NCBI RefSeq assembly: GCF_008326345.1
Contig: NZ_BJEN01000001.1
Location: 558,001-622,000 of the forward strand
Reading direction: 5' to 3'
Length of the DNA stretch: 64,000 nucleotides
From: Cutibacterium modestum
GTDB lineage: Bacteria > Actinomycetota > Actinomycetes > Propionibacteriales > Propionibacteriaceae
Shown here: positions 10,827-20,638 of the stretch, in pieces
How positions within the stretch are numbered: position 1 is the stretch's first letter
How the letters are laid out: each line of letters opens with the position of its first letter
Notes under the pieces: generated by a model
Database searches by the model: none
What the model saw: only the letters and a program-made list of their open reading frames with translations
Told to the model about the DNA's origin: nothing
Program-made: the position numbers and the translations under genes

Positions 10827-12569
10827 TTAGTGAGAGTGCAGCCACTCCAACCGAGTACGCAGCAGGTTCATTGGCGCCGATTCATTTTTCGGCCCAGGAA
10901 CTTCCCGGTATAGCTGGCCCCAACCAGCCTGCGGAGTTAGATCGTGGTGGCGGGAGTAGTCAAGCAAGGCGCGGTGTATTTCGCGTCGCATTTCACGCGG
11001 GTCACTGATGGCGTCAAGGGTGGACCCGCCGCGGCGCTGTAGTGCAACCATCTCGTCTCGTCGAACCTGCCTCTCCTCGGCTTCCTTCGATGCTTTAGAC
11101 GCGCGGCGGGCCGAGGCGACGCGACGGGCCTGCTCAGCGCGAATCTTCTCATCTCGGGCCAGCAAAGCCCGCTCCTGCTCAGGGCTGAGCAAACCGTCAA
11201 GGGCGAAAAGACCGCCATCAGAGGGTGCATAAGTGTCGATAACTTCGCCTAGGATCGCGTCGGATGCGACGGCCTGCCAGACTCCGGCGTCAGGATCCGG
11301 CTCGGAGCGCTCACGAGTGTCGAATTCCTCAATGAGGTCGGGCTCGGCAGGCGGGCCGATAACGTGGTCACGCACCTCCTCCATCTGGGAGGCGAGATCG
11401 AGGAGCCGTCCCACTGCGGGAAGAAAGACTGTGGCCCGTTCGCGACGGTTCCGTGCCCGAACCACACGTCCCACCATCTGGGCGAAGAATAGCGGGGTGG
11501 ACGCCATCGTCGAGTAAATGAGAACGGCTGCGTCCGGGATGTCAACACCCTCGGTGATGAGGCGCACACACACGGCGCAGATCTTGTCCGGGTCATCGCG
11601 GTAGACGGCAAGCTTCTTAGCCGAGGCCGCGTCTTCAGAGAGGATCACGGACGGTTCATTACCGGTGACGTCTCGCCAGACCTCGGCATATTCCTTAGCA
11701 ATCTTCTGATTAGAAGCCGGGATAAGCACCTTGGCATGCGGGATCGTCCCTGAATCGCGTAGCTGGTTCACCCGTGCCCACGCTGCCGCCATGACATGGG
11801 CAATCCACTCGCCGTCAGAGTCCAAGGCGGTACGCCAAGCCATTTCCTCGTGAGCCTTGGTGAGTTCGGAATCACCGAGGATGGCCGTGTGAGTCTCACC
11901 CACGGCGTCAGTCCAGGTGGAGCGCCCGGTGTATGTGGCAAAGGTAACCGGACGCACTACCCCATCACGTAAAGCGTCACCGTACCCGTAGGTGTAGTCG
12001 GCTACCGACTCGAAAACTCCGTCACCAACTTCCTCGTATCGGACGTGGGCGATTCTGGCCTCGTCAGACCGGAAAGGCGTTCCTGTCACACCAAGTCGCC
12101 GCACCGCTCCCGAGAAGGCCTCAATGACGCCAGAACCCCAACTCATGACGTCGCCAGCGTGGTGGATCTCATCGAAGATGACCAAGGTGCGCATATTGGT
12201 TGCTCGGGCCGCGTGCAGGGAAGGTTTCTGGGCGACCTGGGCATAGGTGACAACGCATCCGTGACAATCGGGTGGAAGTGCCTCAGCATTGGTCGTATCG
12301 CGTAAGTCCAACCCGAGTCCACGAGCCGCATCAATCCACTGGGAGCGCAGGTGATCGGTCGGACACACCACGATGACGCGATTGATGACGTGGTCCTGCC
12401 ACAGATGTGCAGCAACGGCCAAAGTGAACGTCGTCTTACCGGCGCCCGGGGTGGCGCAAACCAGCCAATCGCGAGGGCTCGTAGCAAGGTACGAATCGAG
12501 CGCTTCTCGCTGCCAGGTACGCAACCGCATCGGCATGCGAGGCCCTTTAGTCGTGAACCGTGACGCCAC
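10827..12569 (-). CDS. superfamily 2 DEAD/DEAH helicase
   Basis: The 580-residue protein carries helicase motif I CATPGAGKTTF (residues about 38-48), motif Ia VCPTDHLRSQW, motif II IFDEIHHAG (DEIH) and motif III GVTGTPFRSDE, then the second RecA domain with the motif V-like region VRLITEGVDIPDAAV and motif VI MVGRVVRAR. A charged C-terminal tail rich in Arg/Glu/Ala (residues about 470-530) probably forms a coiled coil. The cellular role is not known. It sits between comEC and holA, with 7 bases to holA. Similar SSL2/XPB-type helicases are common in actinobacteria. Confidence 0.85.
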   Translation of the reverse strand: MASRFTTKGPRMPMRLRTWQREALDSYLATSPRDWLVCATPGAGKTTFTLAVAAHLWQDHVINRVIVVCPTDHLRSQWIDAARGLGLDLRDTTNAEALPPDCHGCVVTYAQVAQKPSLHAARATNMRTLVIFDEIHHAGDVMSWGSGVIEAFSGAVRRLGVTGTPFRSDEARIAHVRYEEVGDGVFESVADYTYGYGDALRDGVVRPVTFATYTGRSTWTDAVGETHTAILGDSELTKAHEEMAWRTALDSDGEWIAHVMAAAWARVNQLRDSGTIPHAKVLIPASNQKIAKEYAEVWRDVTGNEPSVILSEDAASAKKLAVYRDDPDKICAVCVRLITEGVDIPDAAVLIYSTMASTPLFFAQMVGRVVRARNRRERATVFLPAVGRLLDLASQMEEVRDHVIGPPAEPDLIEEFDTRERSEPDPDAGVWQAVASDAILGEVIDTYAPSDGGLFALDGLLSPEQERALLARDEKIRAEQARRVASARRASKASKEAEERQVRRDEMVALQRRGGSTLDAISDPREMRREIHRALLDYSRHHDLTPQAGWGQLYREVPGPKNESAPMNLLRTRLEWLHSH

Positions 12570-12665
12570 TTGTTCTCCTTCCCCCGACAGCTCACTGCGA
12601 ACCGACCGCTCAGGTTAGCGCGGCCTGCCGACACCTATCGACGGCATTCCCGACGACGCGGAACG

Positions 12666-15012
12666 TCACGATCGTGTCTGCACCAGCACGGACCCACCAT
12701 TGCGGGCCAACAGCACCGTCCCTTCAAGATCAGTGCGATGCAGCTGCATTCCCATCCGCTTAGCCAGAGATACTGCCCTGTACGAGGGATGCCCGAAGGA
12801 ATTTCCTTGGCCCGCAGACGCCACCGCTACGCTTGCCCCGGTTGCTGCCCAGAAGCCCTCGTCTTGACGGGCCGATCCGTGATGAGGCAAGACGAGGACA
12901 TCACTGGTCAGGTCCGTGCCTTTGGCCAAAACGTGGTGCTGTTCCTCAGCTTCGGCATCTCCAGGAAACACAACTCTCAACCCGTTAACCGTCGCCTTGA
13001 TCACAACTGAGGAATTGTTCTCGGCGGCAGGCTCCTCCCCCCAACTCATCCGTACCAGTCTCTGAAAGCTGGGCTCCTCCCCAGAGCTCAAGTGTCGCCG
13101 TTCCGGCCGTCATGACCTGGCCCGGACTAGCCACGATCACCTTGGCACCCAACTGAGCAGCCGTTTGCGCCACTCCCTTAGCTGACCACTCTGGGGACGC
13201 CAGCTGGGACACGACGATGGCTCTCGTTGGACCATGATCACAGATGGCGTTGAGGCCGTCGACATGATCGGCGTGGAAGTGGCTGAGGATCACCACCGGC
13301 ACCTGGGCGACGCCGAGGTCATCCAAGCAACGACTCAATCTGTGCGGATCCGGTCCAGTGTCGACGACGACAGCCTCATCCGGGCTGGCACGCACCAGAG
13401 CCGCACTGCCCTGACCGACGTCACAGATGGCCACCTGCCACTGCCCCGGCCAGCCCGGGACGGGAGGACGCACGACTGTCGCTGTTAAAACTGCTAGCCC
13501 CGCGAGCGCAGTCAACCACGGCCTCGTCAAGACCGCCGGAGTGACCAAAGCCAATCCCACACATATCCCGGCCAGCACCCCGACGGCCCATCCGCCTGCT
13601 GGCCACCTGAGTAGACCGGACGGAGCTTTAGCACCGACGTGAGCTATCCAGATGATCGGCTGGACGCAGCATCCGGCAAGCCGCCCGAACGGCGCCCCCA
13701 ATGGCGGCCAGATCAAGGCGAAAAGCCCGGTCGCCATCCCTAGCGCCGAGGCCAGAGGTACGAAGGGAGCAGCCGCGAGATTAGCGATGAGTCCGGTCGT
13801 GCCAGCCATCCAGGTGATGACAGGCTGAGTCGCCAACTGGGCTGCCCATGGCACTGTTATGGTTGTCGCTAGCCACGTTGGCGCCCACGCCATCGCAGCC
13901 GACCATGGTTGGGCCCACCACAAGATGCCAGCCGTTGCACAGACCGACAGCCAGAAACCCACTGATCTCACGAGCCATGGATCGATGAGCATCAGCCCAG
14001 TCACCGCGACGGCTAAGGTCCTGATGCCACCGCGCCAGTCGAAGGCGACCCCCGTCGCAGCCACAGTGACCACTCCCATCGCAGCTGCTCTTACCACCGA
14101 GGCTTCGGTCCGACACACCACCACAAATACAACGACACCAGCCACCGACAGCACCCTTAGCCCTCGCCGCTTCAGGCCGCACCACGCACCTATCCACCAC
14201 AGCAGGACCGTCGTAGAGGCAAGGTTGGCCCCAGAGACGGCCATGAGGTGGGTCAACGCCGTCACCCGAAAATCCTCGGACATCTCCTCAGAAACCGCTG
14301 CGGTATCCCCCACAACAATCGATGGCACGATGGCTCGTTGCCCCTTTGGACATCCCGAAACAGCACTGACTAGACCGGCGCGAAAACGATTGACCCCACG
14401 GTCAAGGGGCCCGGCCGGTACAACGACCCTCGGCGGGGACCGCAACTTCAGTACTGCTGCTTCAGCCCGCCCTTCCCGTGGCGGAGTTAGAAGGCCCTGC
14501 ACCTGAATCTGCTGCCCAACGGTTACCTTCGCGGCAGGGTCCGACATTGACCCCGACGCCACGACAACAACCTTCACCGACTGATTAATAGCCTGGCCTT
14601 CTGCGACGATGCGATGGGCTGCCAGAGTGATCATGACAGTGCGCCCTCCCGAACCACTCCCCTCGAATGTCCGCGGATCGACGGTAACCCGACCTCTCAC
14701 AGTCACCGAAACTCCTTCCTGGGCAAGCTCAGCGACGCCAGTGTGGTGGACAACGTGGTCGCGTATCCCGGCGCTCACGAGGATTGTCAACCCCACCGCA
14801 GCGGCTACAACAACCAGCCACACCTTGCGCCCCACCGCGATCATGCCTGCGACAAGGCATCCGATTCCGGCACCAATAACCGTCCAACGATGACCGCCGG
14901 TGCCGACGGCAGCCATCCCACACGCGGTGATAGCCACCGGAATCATGCGTACATCGGGGGTTGCGAAGGCCTGGCGTTGACGGCCCTCACGATGAGGTTT
15001 AGACCGTGACAT
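12666..15012 (-). pseudogene. comEC: ComEC/Rec2 DNA-uptake channel, split by a frameshift
   Basis: Codons from 15012 down to about 13040 encode the DUF4131, competence and metallo-hydrolase parts: hydrophobic helices throughout, AVSGANLASTTVLLWW, and LSHFHADHVDGL (metal-binding HxHxDH). The frame then runs off at 12985 in unrelated residues. The expected C-terminal part of the beta-lactamase-like domain is found in the next frame (13091-12666): NNSSVVIKATVNGLRVVFPGDAE and VLVLPHHGSA. The frames meet at a run of six G (minus strand) at 13037-13042; deleting one G restores a single protein of about 780 residues. ComEC forms the inner-membrane channel for transforming DNA. The gene overlaps comEA by 14 bases. 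Confidence 0.85.
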
Positions 15013-15841
15013 GCGGCTTGATCTTTTCGAAGGTCTTCGCTCCGATCCCAGATATTTCCCGCAGCTGGTCTACGGAGGCGAACTGTCCGTGTTCCTGACG
15101 CCACGCCATGATCTTGCCCGCCATCACTGGACCGACTCCGTCGATCGTCTCAAGCTCACTCTGATTCGCGGTGTTGAGATTAACCTGAGCCTTACCGCTG
15201 CCTGGAGCCGCTGCTACGCCGCCACTTCCCGACCCTCCGGCAACCCCCGGCGAGCCGCCAACGCTGTGGTCGGGTGGGGTCACTGTCCCGTCTCCACCTG
15301 CGGGGACCCATACCTGGCAACCGTCACAGACTGGGGCAGCAAGATTGAGACGACCGGGGTGGGCACCCGAGCTTGTTCCGCCCGCAGCTCCGATGGCATC
15401 AGCGACGCGGGCGTCGGGATTAACCGTATACACACCGGGATGCTTCACCCGTCCGGCCACGTGAACCTGGATGGGTGCGGTCGTCGTTGCGGTGGCGGCC
15501 GGGAGAGCGGCAGGAGTGGTGCCCTCAGACCGCACCTCGGACTCACTGGTCTCTCGACCGGGCATAGTTGTACCTTCAGGCACCGTCGACACCGCCATAG
15601 CGCCCGATGGCGCTTCGGTAGGTTTCGAGCGCATCAACACAACAGCGATGACAGACAGCACCACAACGAGCAGAATCCCCACTGCTGAGGCGTGTACTCG
15701 GGTCACGGCCCGTCGAGGAGTTGAAGTCTCCTCGGGTGCCGGTTCCTCCTCTACTGGAGTCGCCGAATGTCGGGGCCCCAGGTTGCGGGCAGGCAGCCGT
15801 GCCATGAGGTCCTCAAGACGCTCTCGGTAGTCATCACTCAT
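14999..15841 (-). CDS. comEA: ComEA-type DNA-binding competence protein
   Basis: The 280-residue protein has a cytoplasmic N terminus, one membrane helix at about residues 51-69 (AVGILLVVVLSVIAVVLM), a SLBB-like segment (IQVHVAGRVKHPGVYTVNPDARVADAI) and a C-terminal helix-hairpin-helix domain (VNLNTANQSELETIDGVGPVMAG and ISGIGAKTFEKIKPHV). ComEA binds incoming double-stranded DNA outside the membrane and hands it to ComEC. The ATG at 15841 is preceded by AAGGT only one base away. The promoter region is nearly identical to that of the DUF4192 gene at 20.5 kb. Confidence 0.93.
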   Translation of the reverse strand: MSDDYRERLEDLMARLPARNLGPRHSATPVEEEPAPEETSTPRRAVTRVHASAVGILLVVVLSVIAVVLMRSKPTEAPSGAMAVSTVPEGTTMPGRETSESEVRSEGTTPAALPAATATTTAPIQVHVAGRVKHPGVYTVNPDARVADAIGAAGGTSSGAHPGRLNLAAPVCDGCQVWVPAGGDGTVTPPDHSVGGSPGVAGGSGSGGVAAAPGSGKAQVNLNTANQSELETIDGVGPVMAGKIMAWRQEHGQFASVDQLREISGIGAKTFEKIKPHVTV

Positions 15842-15900
15842 ACCTTCAGTTGTCGTCGGGACAACCGAATTTCGCCAGGCAATTTCAAACCTGTGGATAA
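15839..15900 (-). promoter_or_regulatory. comEA copy of a shared promoter module with a DnaA-box sequence
   Basis: Read on the minus strand the block starts with a perfect TTATCCACA (15892-15900), then GAAATTGC, ATTCG, GACGACAACTG, AAGGT and the comEA ATG. It matches the block at 20497-20559 at about 85 percent of positions by eye, with almost the same spacing between box and ATG (51 and 52 bases). It also contains a small hairpin GTTGTC/GACAAC (15849-15865). Confidence 0.6.
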
Positions 15901-15942
15901 CACGGCGCGGCGGGAAGTCTGCTATTCACAGGCTCGCCACAG

Positions 15943-15957
15943 CGTCATGTTATGACG
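15943..15957. repeat. small inverted repeat between comEA and leuS
   Basis: CGTCAT-GTT-ATGACG, 6-bp arms with a 3-base loop, located upstream of the comEA promoter module and 45 bases beyond the leuS stop. It could be a weak leuS terminator or a binding site; nothing in the sequence decides. Confidence 0.3.
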
Positions 15958-16001
15958 GAGCTGGTCAGTCACGTCATTGCGTGATCGAGCTGATCACATC
16001 A

Positions 16002-18482
16002 TCACTTCGCGACGATCGATATCATCTTTGGCAGCCTGGTAATGACCTTGACGATCTCTTTGCCTCCGGTGAACCGCTGCACATTAGCGTCAGCCAAAGC
16101 CACCTCGAGAGCTTCGTCCTCAGTGATGTCGGGGCTCACCTGGATTTTGGCGCGTACCTTGCCCGTCACCTGGACGACCATGGTCACTTCCTTGGTGACC
16201 AGTAGTTTCTGGTCAGCAGTAGGCCAATGAGAGTTCGCGACGGAAGGCTCCAAGCCGAGTATCTCCCACATCTCCTCAGCAAGGTATGGGGCCACCAAGG
16301 ACAGGGCCTGGGCGGTAAAGGTGACAGCCTCGCGCACCGCAGGGTCGGCTGGGCCACACCCCGAATCGATGGCCTTACGGGTGGCGTTGACCAACTCCAT
16401 GACCCGCGCCACGACGACGTTGTAACGCCCGCTCTCCAGCAACTCGGTGATGTCAGCGATACTGCGATGGGTAACTTGACGCAAAGTGGCGTCACTCTGC
16501 GTCAAGTCGACGTCAGGATCGCTCGTGACCTCAGATGCCACGCGCCAGGCACGCTGCAAGAACTTCAACGTCGACGCCGGGGAGACGTCGGCCCAGTCGA
16601 TGTCCTCATCCGGCGGACCTGCGAAGATGACGGTAGTACGCACGGCGTCGACACCGAACTCGTCGATCTGCTTGCCGAGGTCCACACCATTTCCTAGCGA
16701 CTTCGACATTGCCCGGCCCTCGTTGATCACCTGGCCCTGGTTCATGAGCCGCTGGAAAGGCTCGGTGAAGTCGACCATGCCGAGGTCATGCAGCACCTTA
16801 GTGAAGAACCGGGAGTACAGCAGGTGCATAGTGGCGTGTTCAACACCACCGATGTACTGGGCCACCGGCATCCAACGGCGAACAGCCTCCGCATCAAACG
16901 GGCCTTCGTCATAGTGCGGAGAGCAGTAGCGCATGAAATACCACGACGAGTCCACGAAAGTGTCCATGGTGTCGGTGTCGCGCTGCGCAGCCCCCCCACA
17001 CGACGGGCAGGCAACCGAACGCCATTCGCTGGCCTCCTCACCGGCCAAGGGGGACGTTCCCTTGGGGGCGAGCTCAGTGCCACGCAGATCAGGCAACCTA
17101 ACTGGCAGCTGCTCGTCAGGGACCGGAACGTCGCCACAGGACTCACAGTGGATGATCGGAATGGGGCATCCCCAGAAACGCTGACGACTCAGCAGCCAGT
17201 CGCGCAGCCGATAGGTAGTTGTCGCCTCACCAATCCCTTTCTCGCCCAGGAGCTTACACACCTTCGCGATGGCCTCGGCTTTAGTGGTGATGCCATCGAG
17301 GAGTCCAGAGTTCTGGTAAACGCCATCACCCGTTGTGGCGACCCCGGACTCACGAGGATCGGCTTCGCCTGTGTCGATGACCGGGATGACGTCAATGCCG
17401 TACGCGCGGGCGAAGTCGAGGTCGCGCTGGTCATGGGCGGGTACAGCCATAATGGCACCCGTCCCGTAGTCCGCCAGCACATAGTCACCAGCCCACACCG
17501 GAACTTTGGCACCATTGACCGGGTTCGTGGCCTCGACCCCGAGGGGCACGCCGATCTTCTCGTGATCGGTGGACTGCCGCTCAATCTCGGACTTCTTCTT
17601 GACCTCATCGAGGTAGGTCTCAAAGGCTGGCCGGGCTTCATCCGAAACGATCTCCTGGGCCAGAGTCGAGTCGGGAGCCACCACCATGAAGGTGGCTCCA
17701 TACAGGGTGTCCGGGCGGGTGGTGAAAATCCTCACTGGCTCCGTGCGACCATCAATCGTGAAATCAACGTAGGCACCCTCGGAACGACCGATCCAATTGC
17801 GCTGCATCGACAGCACACGCTCAGGCCACTTGCCCTCAATCTGGTCCATATCGTCGAGCAGGCGCTGGGCGTAGTCTGTGATGCGGAAATACCACTGGTT
17901 GAGCTGACGCTTGGTAACGACCGCACCGCAACGCTCGCAGCACCCATCCTTGACCTGCTCATTGGCGAGCACCGTCTGGTCGTTGGGGCACCAGTTCGCC
18001 CAGGAACCCTTGCGGTAGGCCAATCCTTTCTCAAAGAAGCGGTTAAACAGCCACTGGGTCCAGCGGTAGTACTCCTCGTCGGAAGTGTGCAGTCTCATCG
18101 ACCAGTCGAAAGAGACCGCGTACCGCTTAAAAGAGGCCGCCTGAGTGCCGATGTTGCGGTAGGTCCACTCCGCAGGATGGGTCCCGTGCTTAATAGCGGC
18201 ATTCTCGGCCGGCAGGCCGAAGGAGTCCCAGCCCACCGGGTGCAGGACGTCGAATCCGCGCAGACGCCAGTAGCGGGCTAGCACATCGCCGATAGCGAAT
18301 GCCTCAGCGTGGCCCATATGAAGGTCCCCGGAGGGGTAGGCGAACATGTCAAGCACGTAACGACGCTCCTTGGAGCCGTCGTCAAGGGCTGCGAAGGTGC
18401 GGTGCTCCTCCCAATACTTGGACCACTTTTCCTGGGCTGCGGCCGCGTCGTAGCCCGTCGTCTCGCGCACTTCGTCGCTCAC
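16002..18482 (-). CDS. leuS: leucyl-tRNA synthetase
   Basis: The 826-residue class I synthetase has the HIGH-type motif in [14 protein letters not shown] (residues about 51-64), a zinc-type CysCys region ([19 protein letters not shown]), the CP1 editing domain around [16 protein letters not shown], a second cysteine cluster ([17 protein letters not shown] and [18 protein letters not shown]) and the KMSKS-type motif in [11 protein letters not shown]. The anticodon-binding and C-terminal domains follow. It charges tRNA-Leu. It is a single gene; the promoter must lie in 18483-18588, divergent from the VIT-family gene. Confidence 0.97.
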   Translation of the reverse strand: MSDEVRETTGYDAAAAQEKWSKYWEEHRTFAALDDGSKERRYVLDMFAYPSGDLHMGHAEAFAIGDVLARYWRLRGFDVLHPVGWDSFGLPAENAAIKHGTHPAEWTYRNIGTQAASFKRYAVSFDWSMRLHTSDEEYYRWTQWLFNRFFEKGLAYRKGSWANWCPNDQTVLANEQVKDGCCERCGAVVTKRQLNQWYFRITDYAQRLLDDMDQIEGKWPERVLSMQRNWIGRSEGAYVDFTIDGRTEPVRIFTTRPDTLYGATFMVVAPDSTLAQEIVSDEARPAFETYLDEVKKKSEIERQSTDHEKIGVPLGVEATNPVNGAKVPVWAGDYVLADYGTGAIMAVPAHDQRDLDFARAYGIDVIPVIDTGEADPRESGVATTGDGVYQNSGLLDGITTKAEAIAKVCKLLGEKGIGEATTTYRLRDWLLSRQRFWGCPIPIIHCESCGDVPVPDEQLPVRLPDLRGTELAPKGTSPLAGEEASEWRSVACPSCGGAAQRDTDTMDTFVDSSWYFMRYCSPHYDEGPFDAEAVRRWMPVAQYIGGVEHATMHLLYSRFFTKVLHDLGMVDFTEPFQRLMNQGQVINEGRAMSKSLGNGVDLGKQIDEFGVDAVRTTVIFAGPPDEDIDWADVSPASTLKFLQRAWRVASEVTSDPDVDLTQSDATLRQVTHRSIADITELLESGRYNVVVARVMELVNATRKAIDSGCGPADPAVREAVTFTAQALSLVAPYLAEEMWEILGLEPSVANSHWPTADQKLLVTKEVTMVVQVTGKVRAKIQVSPDITEDEALEVALADANVQRFTGGKEIVKVITRLPKMISIVAK

Positions 18483-18624
18483 GTCACACCTCTCGGATCC
18501 ACTACGGGCCTAACCAGACCCACGACACATACGGACCCGAGTTTAGCGAAACGGCCCCACACCTAGCGTCAGGGTTCCCTGTCCTTCCTTGTGGACAGCT
18601 GTTGGTAAGTGCACAGTTGATGTC

Positions 18625-19467
18625 ATGAGCACCGTGACACGATGCGCGAACACGCCCGACGAGAAGACGAAGATGCCCTCAACTCCGGCATTGTCCGCCC
18701 TCGCCCCCGCTCACGATACCTCGACAACGACGTGCCAGCCCTTGTACTCCTCCACCTTTGTCAATCAGCCCCGCAAAGCGGACAAGGGCATGGGCAGCCT
18801 CAACTCGAAACTCAATTGGCTGCGTGCCGCAGTGCTGGGCGCCAACGACGGCATTATCTCGACGGCGGGCATCGTGATGGGAGTCGCTGGCGCCACCGTC
18901 GATCGTTCCTCCCTCCTTATTGCTGGCCTGGCTGGTCTGGTCGCCGGTGCTTTGTCGATGGCTGGCGGCGAGTACGTTTCCGTGAGTTCCCAGCGCGACA
19001 TTGAGAAGGCTGTCATGGCGAAAGAAGCCGCTGAGCTACGCGACTTCCCCGACGAGGAGCTTGAGGAGCTCACCGGGATATACACGGAGAAGGGATTGTC
19101 CCACGGTACCGCTCGTCAGGTAGCTCTGGAACTTACCGCTCATGACCCGCTGCGTGCCCACGCTGAGGCTGAACTAGGCATTGACCCTGACGAGTACACC
19201 AACCCGTGGCACGCCGCCTTCGCATCGATGGCCGCGTTTACTGTCGGTGCCCTAGTACCACTGCTGGCCATGGTGTGCTCCCCAACGGCGATTCGGGTCT
19301 ACATCACCATCGCCGCGACCATCATCGCCCTACTCCTCACTGGTTTGGGCTCGGCAATCGTCAGTGGCAGCGGGAAAACCCGTCCTATCGCTCGCAACAT
19401 CATCGTCGGTATCTGTTCCATGACGATCACCTATCTCATCGGGCACCTGGTCGGTACCCGGATGTAG
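18625..19467 (+). CDS. VIT1/CCC1 family Fe2+/Mn2+ transporter
   Basis: From the ATG at 18625 the protein has about 280 residues. After a non-conserved N-terminal stretch of about 50 residues comes the family core LNWLRAAVLGANDGIISTAGIVMGVAGA, a second helix GLAGLVAGALSMAGGEYVSVSSQ, a cytoplasmic segment rich in Glu (EEAELRDFPDEELEELTG-like), and three C-terminal helices. The family moves Fe2+ or Mn2+ out of the cytoplasm. An in-frame ATG at 18589 is possible, but the N terminus is equally poorly conserved there. The stop is 9 bases from the convergent DUF4192 gene. Confidence 0.88.
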   Translation: MSTVTRCANTPDEKTKMPSTPALSALAPAHDTSTTTCQPLYSSTFVNQPRKADKGMGSLNSKLNWLRAAVLGANDGIISTAGIVMGVAGATVDRSSLLIAGLAGLVAGALSMAGGEYVSVSSQRDIEKAVMAKEAAELRDFPDEELEELTGIYTEKGLSHGTARQVALELTAHDPLRAHAEAELGIDPDEYTNPWHAAFASMAAFTVGALVPLLAMVCSPTAIRVYITIAATIIALLLTGLGSAIVSGSGKTRPIARNIIVGICSMTITYLIGHLVGTRM

Positions 19468-19476
19468 CCTCCGTTG

Positions 19477-20499
19477 CTACGCCGATAAGTTGGATTCCTC
19501 ACCCACTTGCTCCTCCAGAAGGGGGTGTGCAATCACTGTTGGATCATGATTCATGACGTCCCACAATTTGGGCGGCACGAAAGCGTCAACAATGACTGTC
19601 AGCGCAGCAGGCAAGTCAGCTGTTCCCGCCATAAATTCGCATCGACGTGCGCACACCGCTGCCACTGCCCCCTCACCGCTCAACCATCCCGCCAGCCCAC
19701 AGAGAGACAGTGGAGCTGGCGCCATCCGATCCGGGATGATCTCGACTGCTCGACTCCATATCGCGAGCCAGCGCGATGCGTCGGCCCGCTCCATCGACAT
19801 CCACAGTCTGCGCGCTATGCCCGGACGCTGGACGGCTACCGCTAGCTCCGTCACAATCGCATCGTCGGTTTCGTCGCGAGACTCAAAGAGGACCTGGCAC
19901 CTGGTCTTCACGGCGTCGTCCTCCTTGCGGCAGAGCCGCCGCCGGGCACTAGCCAGGAGTCTGCGGGTATCTGGATCACATGTGCGCCCAGGGCCGGAGA
20001 GCGTATTGACAAGGCTGGTGCGACTAGGCAGAACAGTCAGCCCGCGATAGACCGCTTCGGCTGCGATGGACGGATCTGGAACAAAGCGGTGATTCTCGCC
20101 ACAGCCCTGCTCATCACAAAAGATGCTGCGCCAATATTCACCGTCAGTCCACGCAGCATCACCAATATTCATGCTTCCCAACGCTTGGACGGCCGACATC
20201 AGAGTGCCCATGGCGCGATCTTGATTGTTACTGAACGCTAAGACGACCGTTCGACCTCGCCCTGCCAGGGGGCCGACCCGTGATGCGAAGGCATCCATAG
20301 TCACGGCAGATTCGAGGTCGTCGAGATCGGCTCGGGCAACGAAGCCCTGGCATGCGGCACCGTCGTCGGCAACGATGAGGAGCAGGCTCTCAGTAGGCTG
20401 AAACCCCAAGAGGTACGGTGCCAAAGTCACCGCTTCTTCGACGGTCCTGACGGTCAATGGATCACGGCCATCAGTGGTGGAGGAATGTAGTGCTGTCAT
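19477..20499 (-). CDS. DUF4192 domain protein, function unknown
   Basis: About 340 residues from the ATG at 20499 (MTALHSS). The DUF4192 signature follows at once: VRTVEEAVTLAPYLLGFQPTESLLLI, with RADLDD and later LPSRTSL and ASRWLAIWSRAVEIIPD-like helical segments. The C-terminal half is helical and Cys-bearing (AAVCARRCEF). The family is widespread in actinobacteria and uncharacterised. The start choice rests on the GGAGGT directly before the ATG and on the promoter block shared with comEA; a longer in-frame start at 20541 would run through that block. The shared promoter suggests co-regulation with DNA uptake. Confidence 0.8.
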   Translation of the reverse strand: MTALHSSTTDGRDPLTVRTVEEAVTLAPYLLGFQPTESLLLIVADDGAACQGFVARADLDDLESAVTMDAFASRVGPLAGRGRTVVLAFSNNQDRAMGTLMSAVQALGSMNIGDAAWTDGEYWRSIFCDEQGCGENHRFVPDPSIAAEAVYRGLTVLPSRTSLVNTLSGPGRTCDPDTRRLLASARRRLCRKEDDAVKTRCQVLFESRDETDDAIVTELAVAVQRPGIARRLWMSMERADASRWLAIWSRAVEIIPDRMAPAPLSLCGLAGWLSGEGAVAAVCARRCEFMAGTADLPAALTVIVDAFVPPKLWDVMNHDPTVIAHPLLEEQVGEESNLSA

Positions 20500-20559
20500 A
20501 CCTCCAGTTGTCGTCTCGACCCCGCCGAATCCGTCAAGCAATTTCGAATCTGTGGATAA
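20497..20559 (-). promoter_or_regulatory. DUF4192 copy of the shared promoter module with a DnaA-box sequence
   Basis: The minus strand reads TTATCCACA (20551-20559), GAAATTGC, ATTCG, GACGACAACTG, GGAGGT, ATG. It matches the comEA block nearly throughout. A second box-like site, TTGTCCACA, lies 35 bases further upstream (20594-20602), close to the divergent gene at 20639. Confidence 0.6.
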
Positions 20560-20638
20560 GTCTCATCTGCGCCATCTCGTCTTGAAGCCAAGCTGTGGAC
20601 AACATCATCCGTCGACAACAACGTACAGTAGAGCCACC

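Noticed and set aside
13859-14506. A 215-codon plus-strand frame inside comEC
   Set aside because: It is a Thr/Ala-rich shadow of the membrane helices of ComEC and has no ribosome site or recognisable domain.
16788-18281. A 497-codon open frame on the plus strand
   Set aside because: It is antisense to leuS, whose product matches its family end to end. Long antisense frames are common in high-GC genes.
15892-20602. DnaA-box sequences as a possible replication origin
   Set aside because: Only three boxes are seen across 4.7 kb, without dnaA, dnaN or an AT-rich unwinding region. They sit in gene promoters instead.
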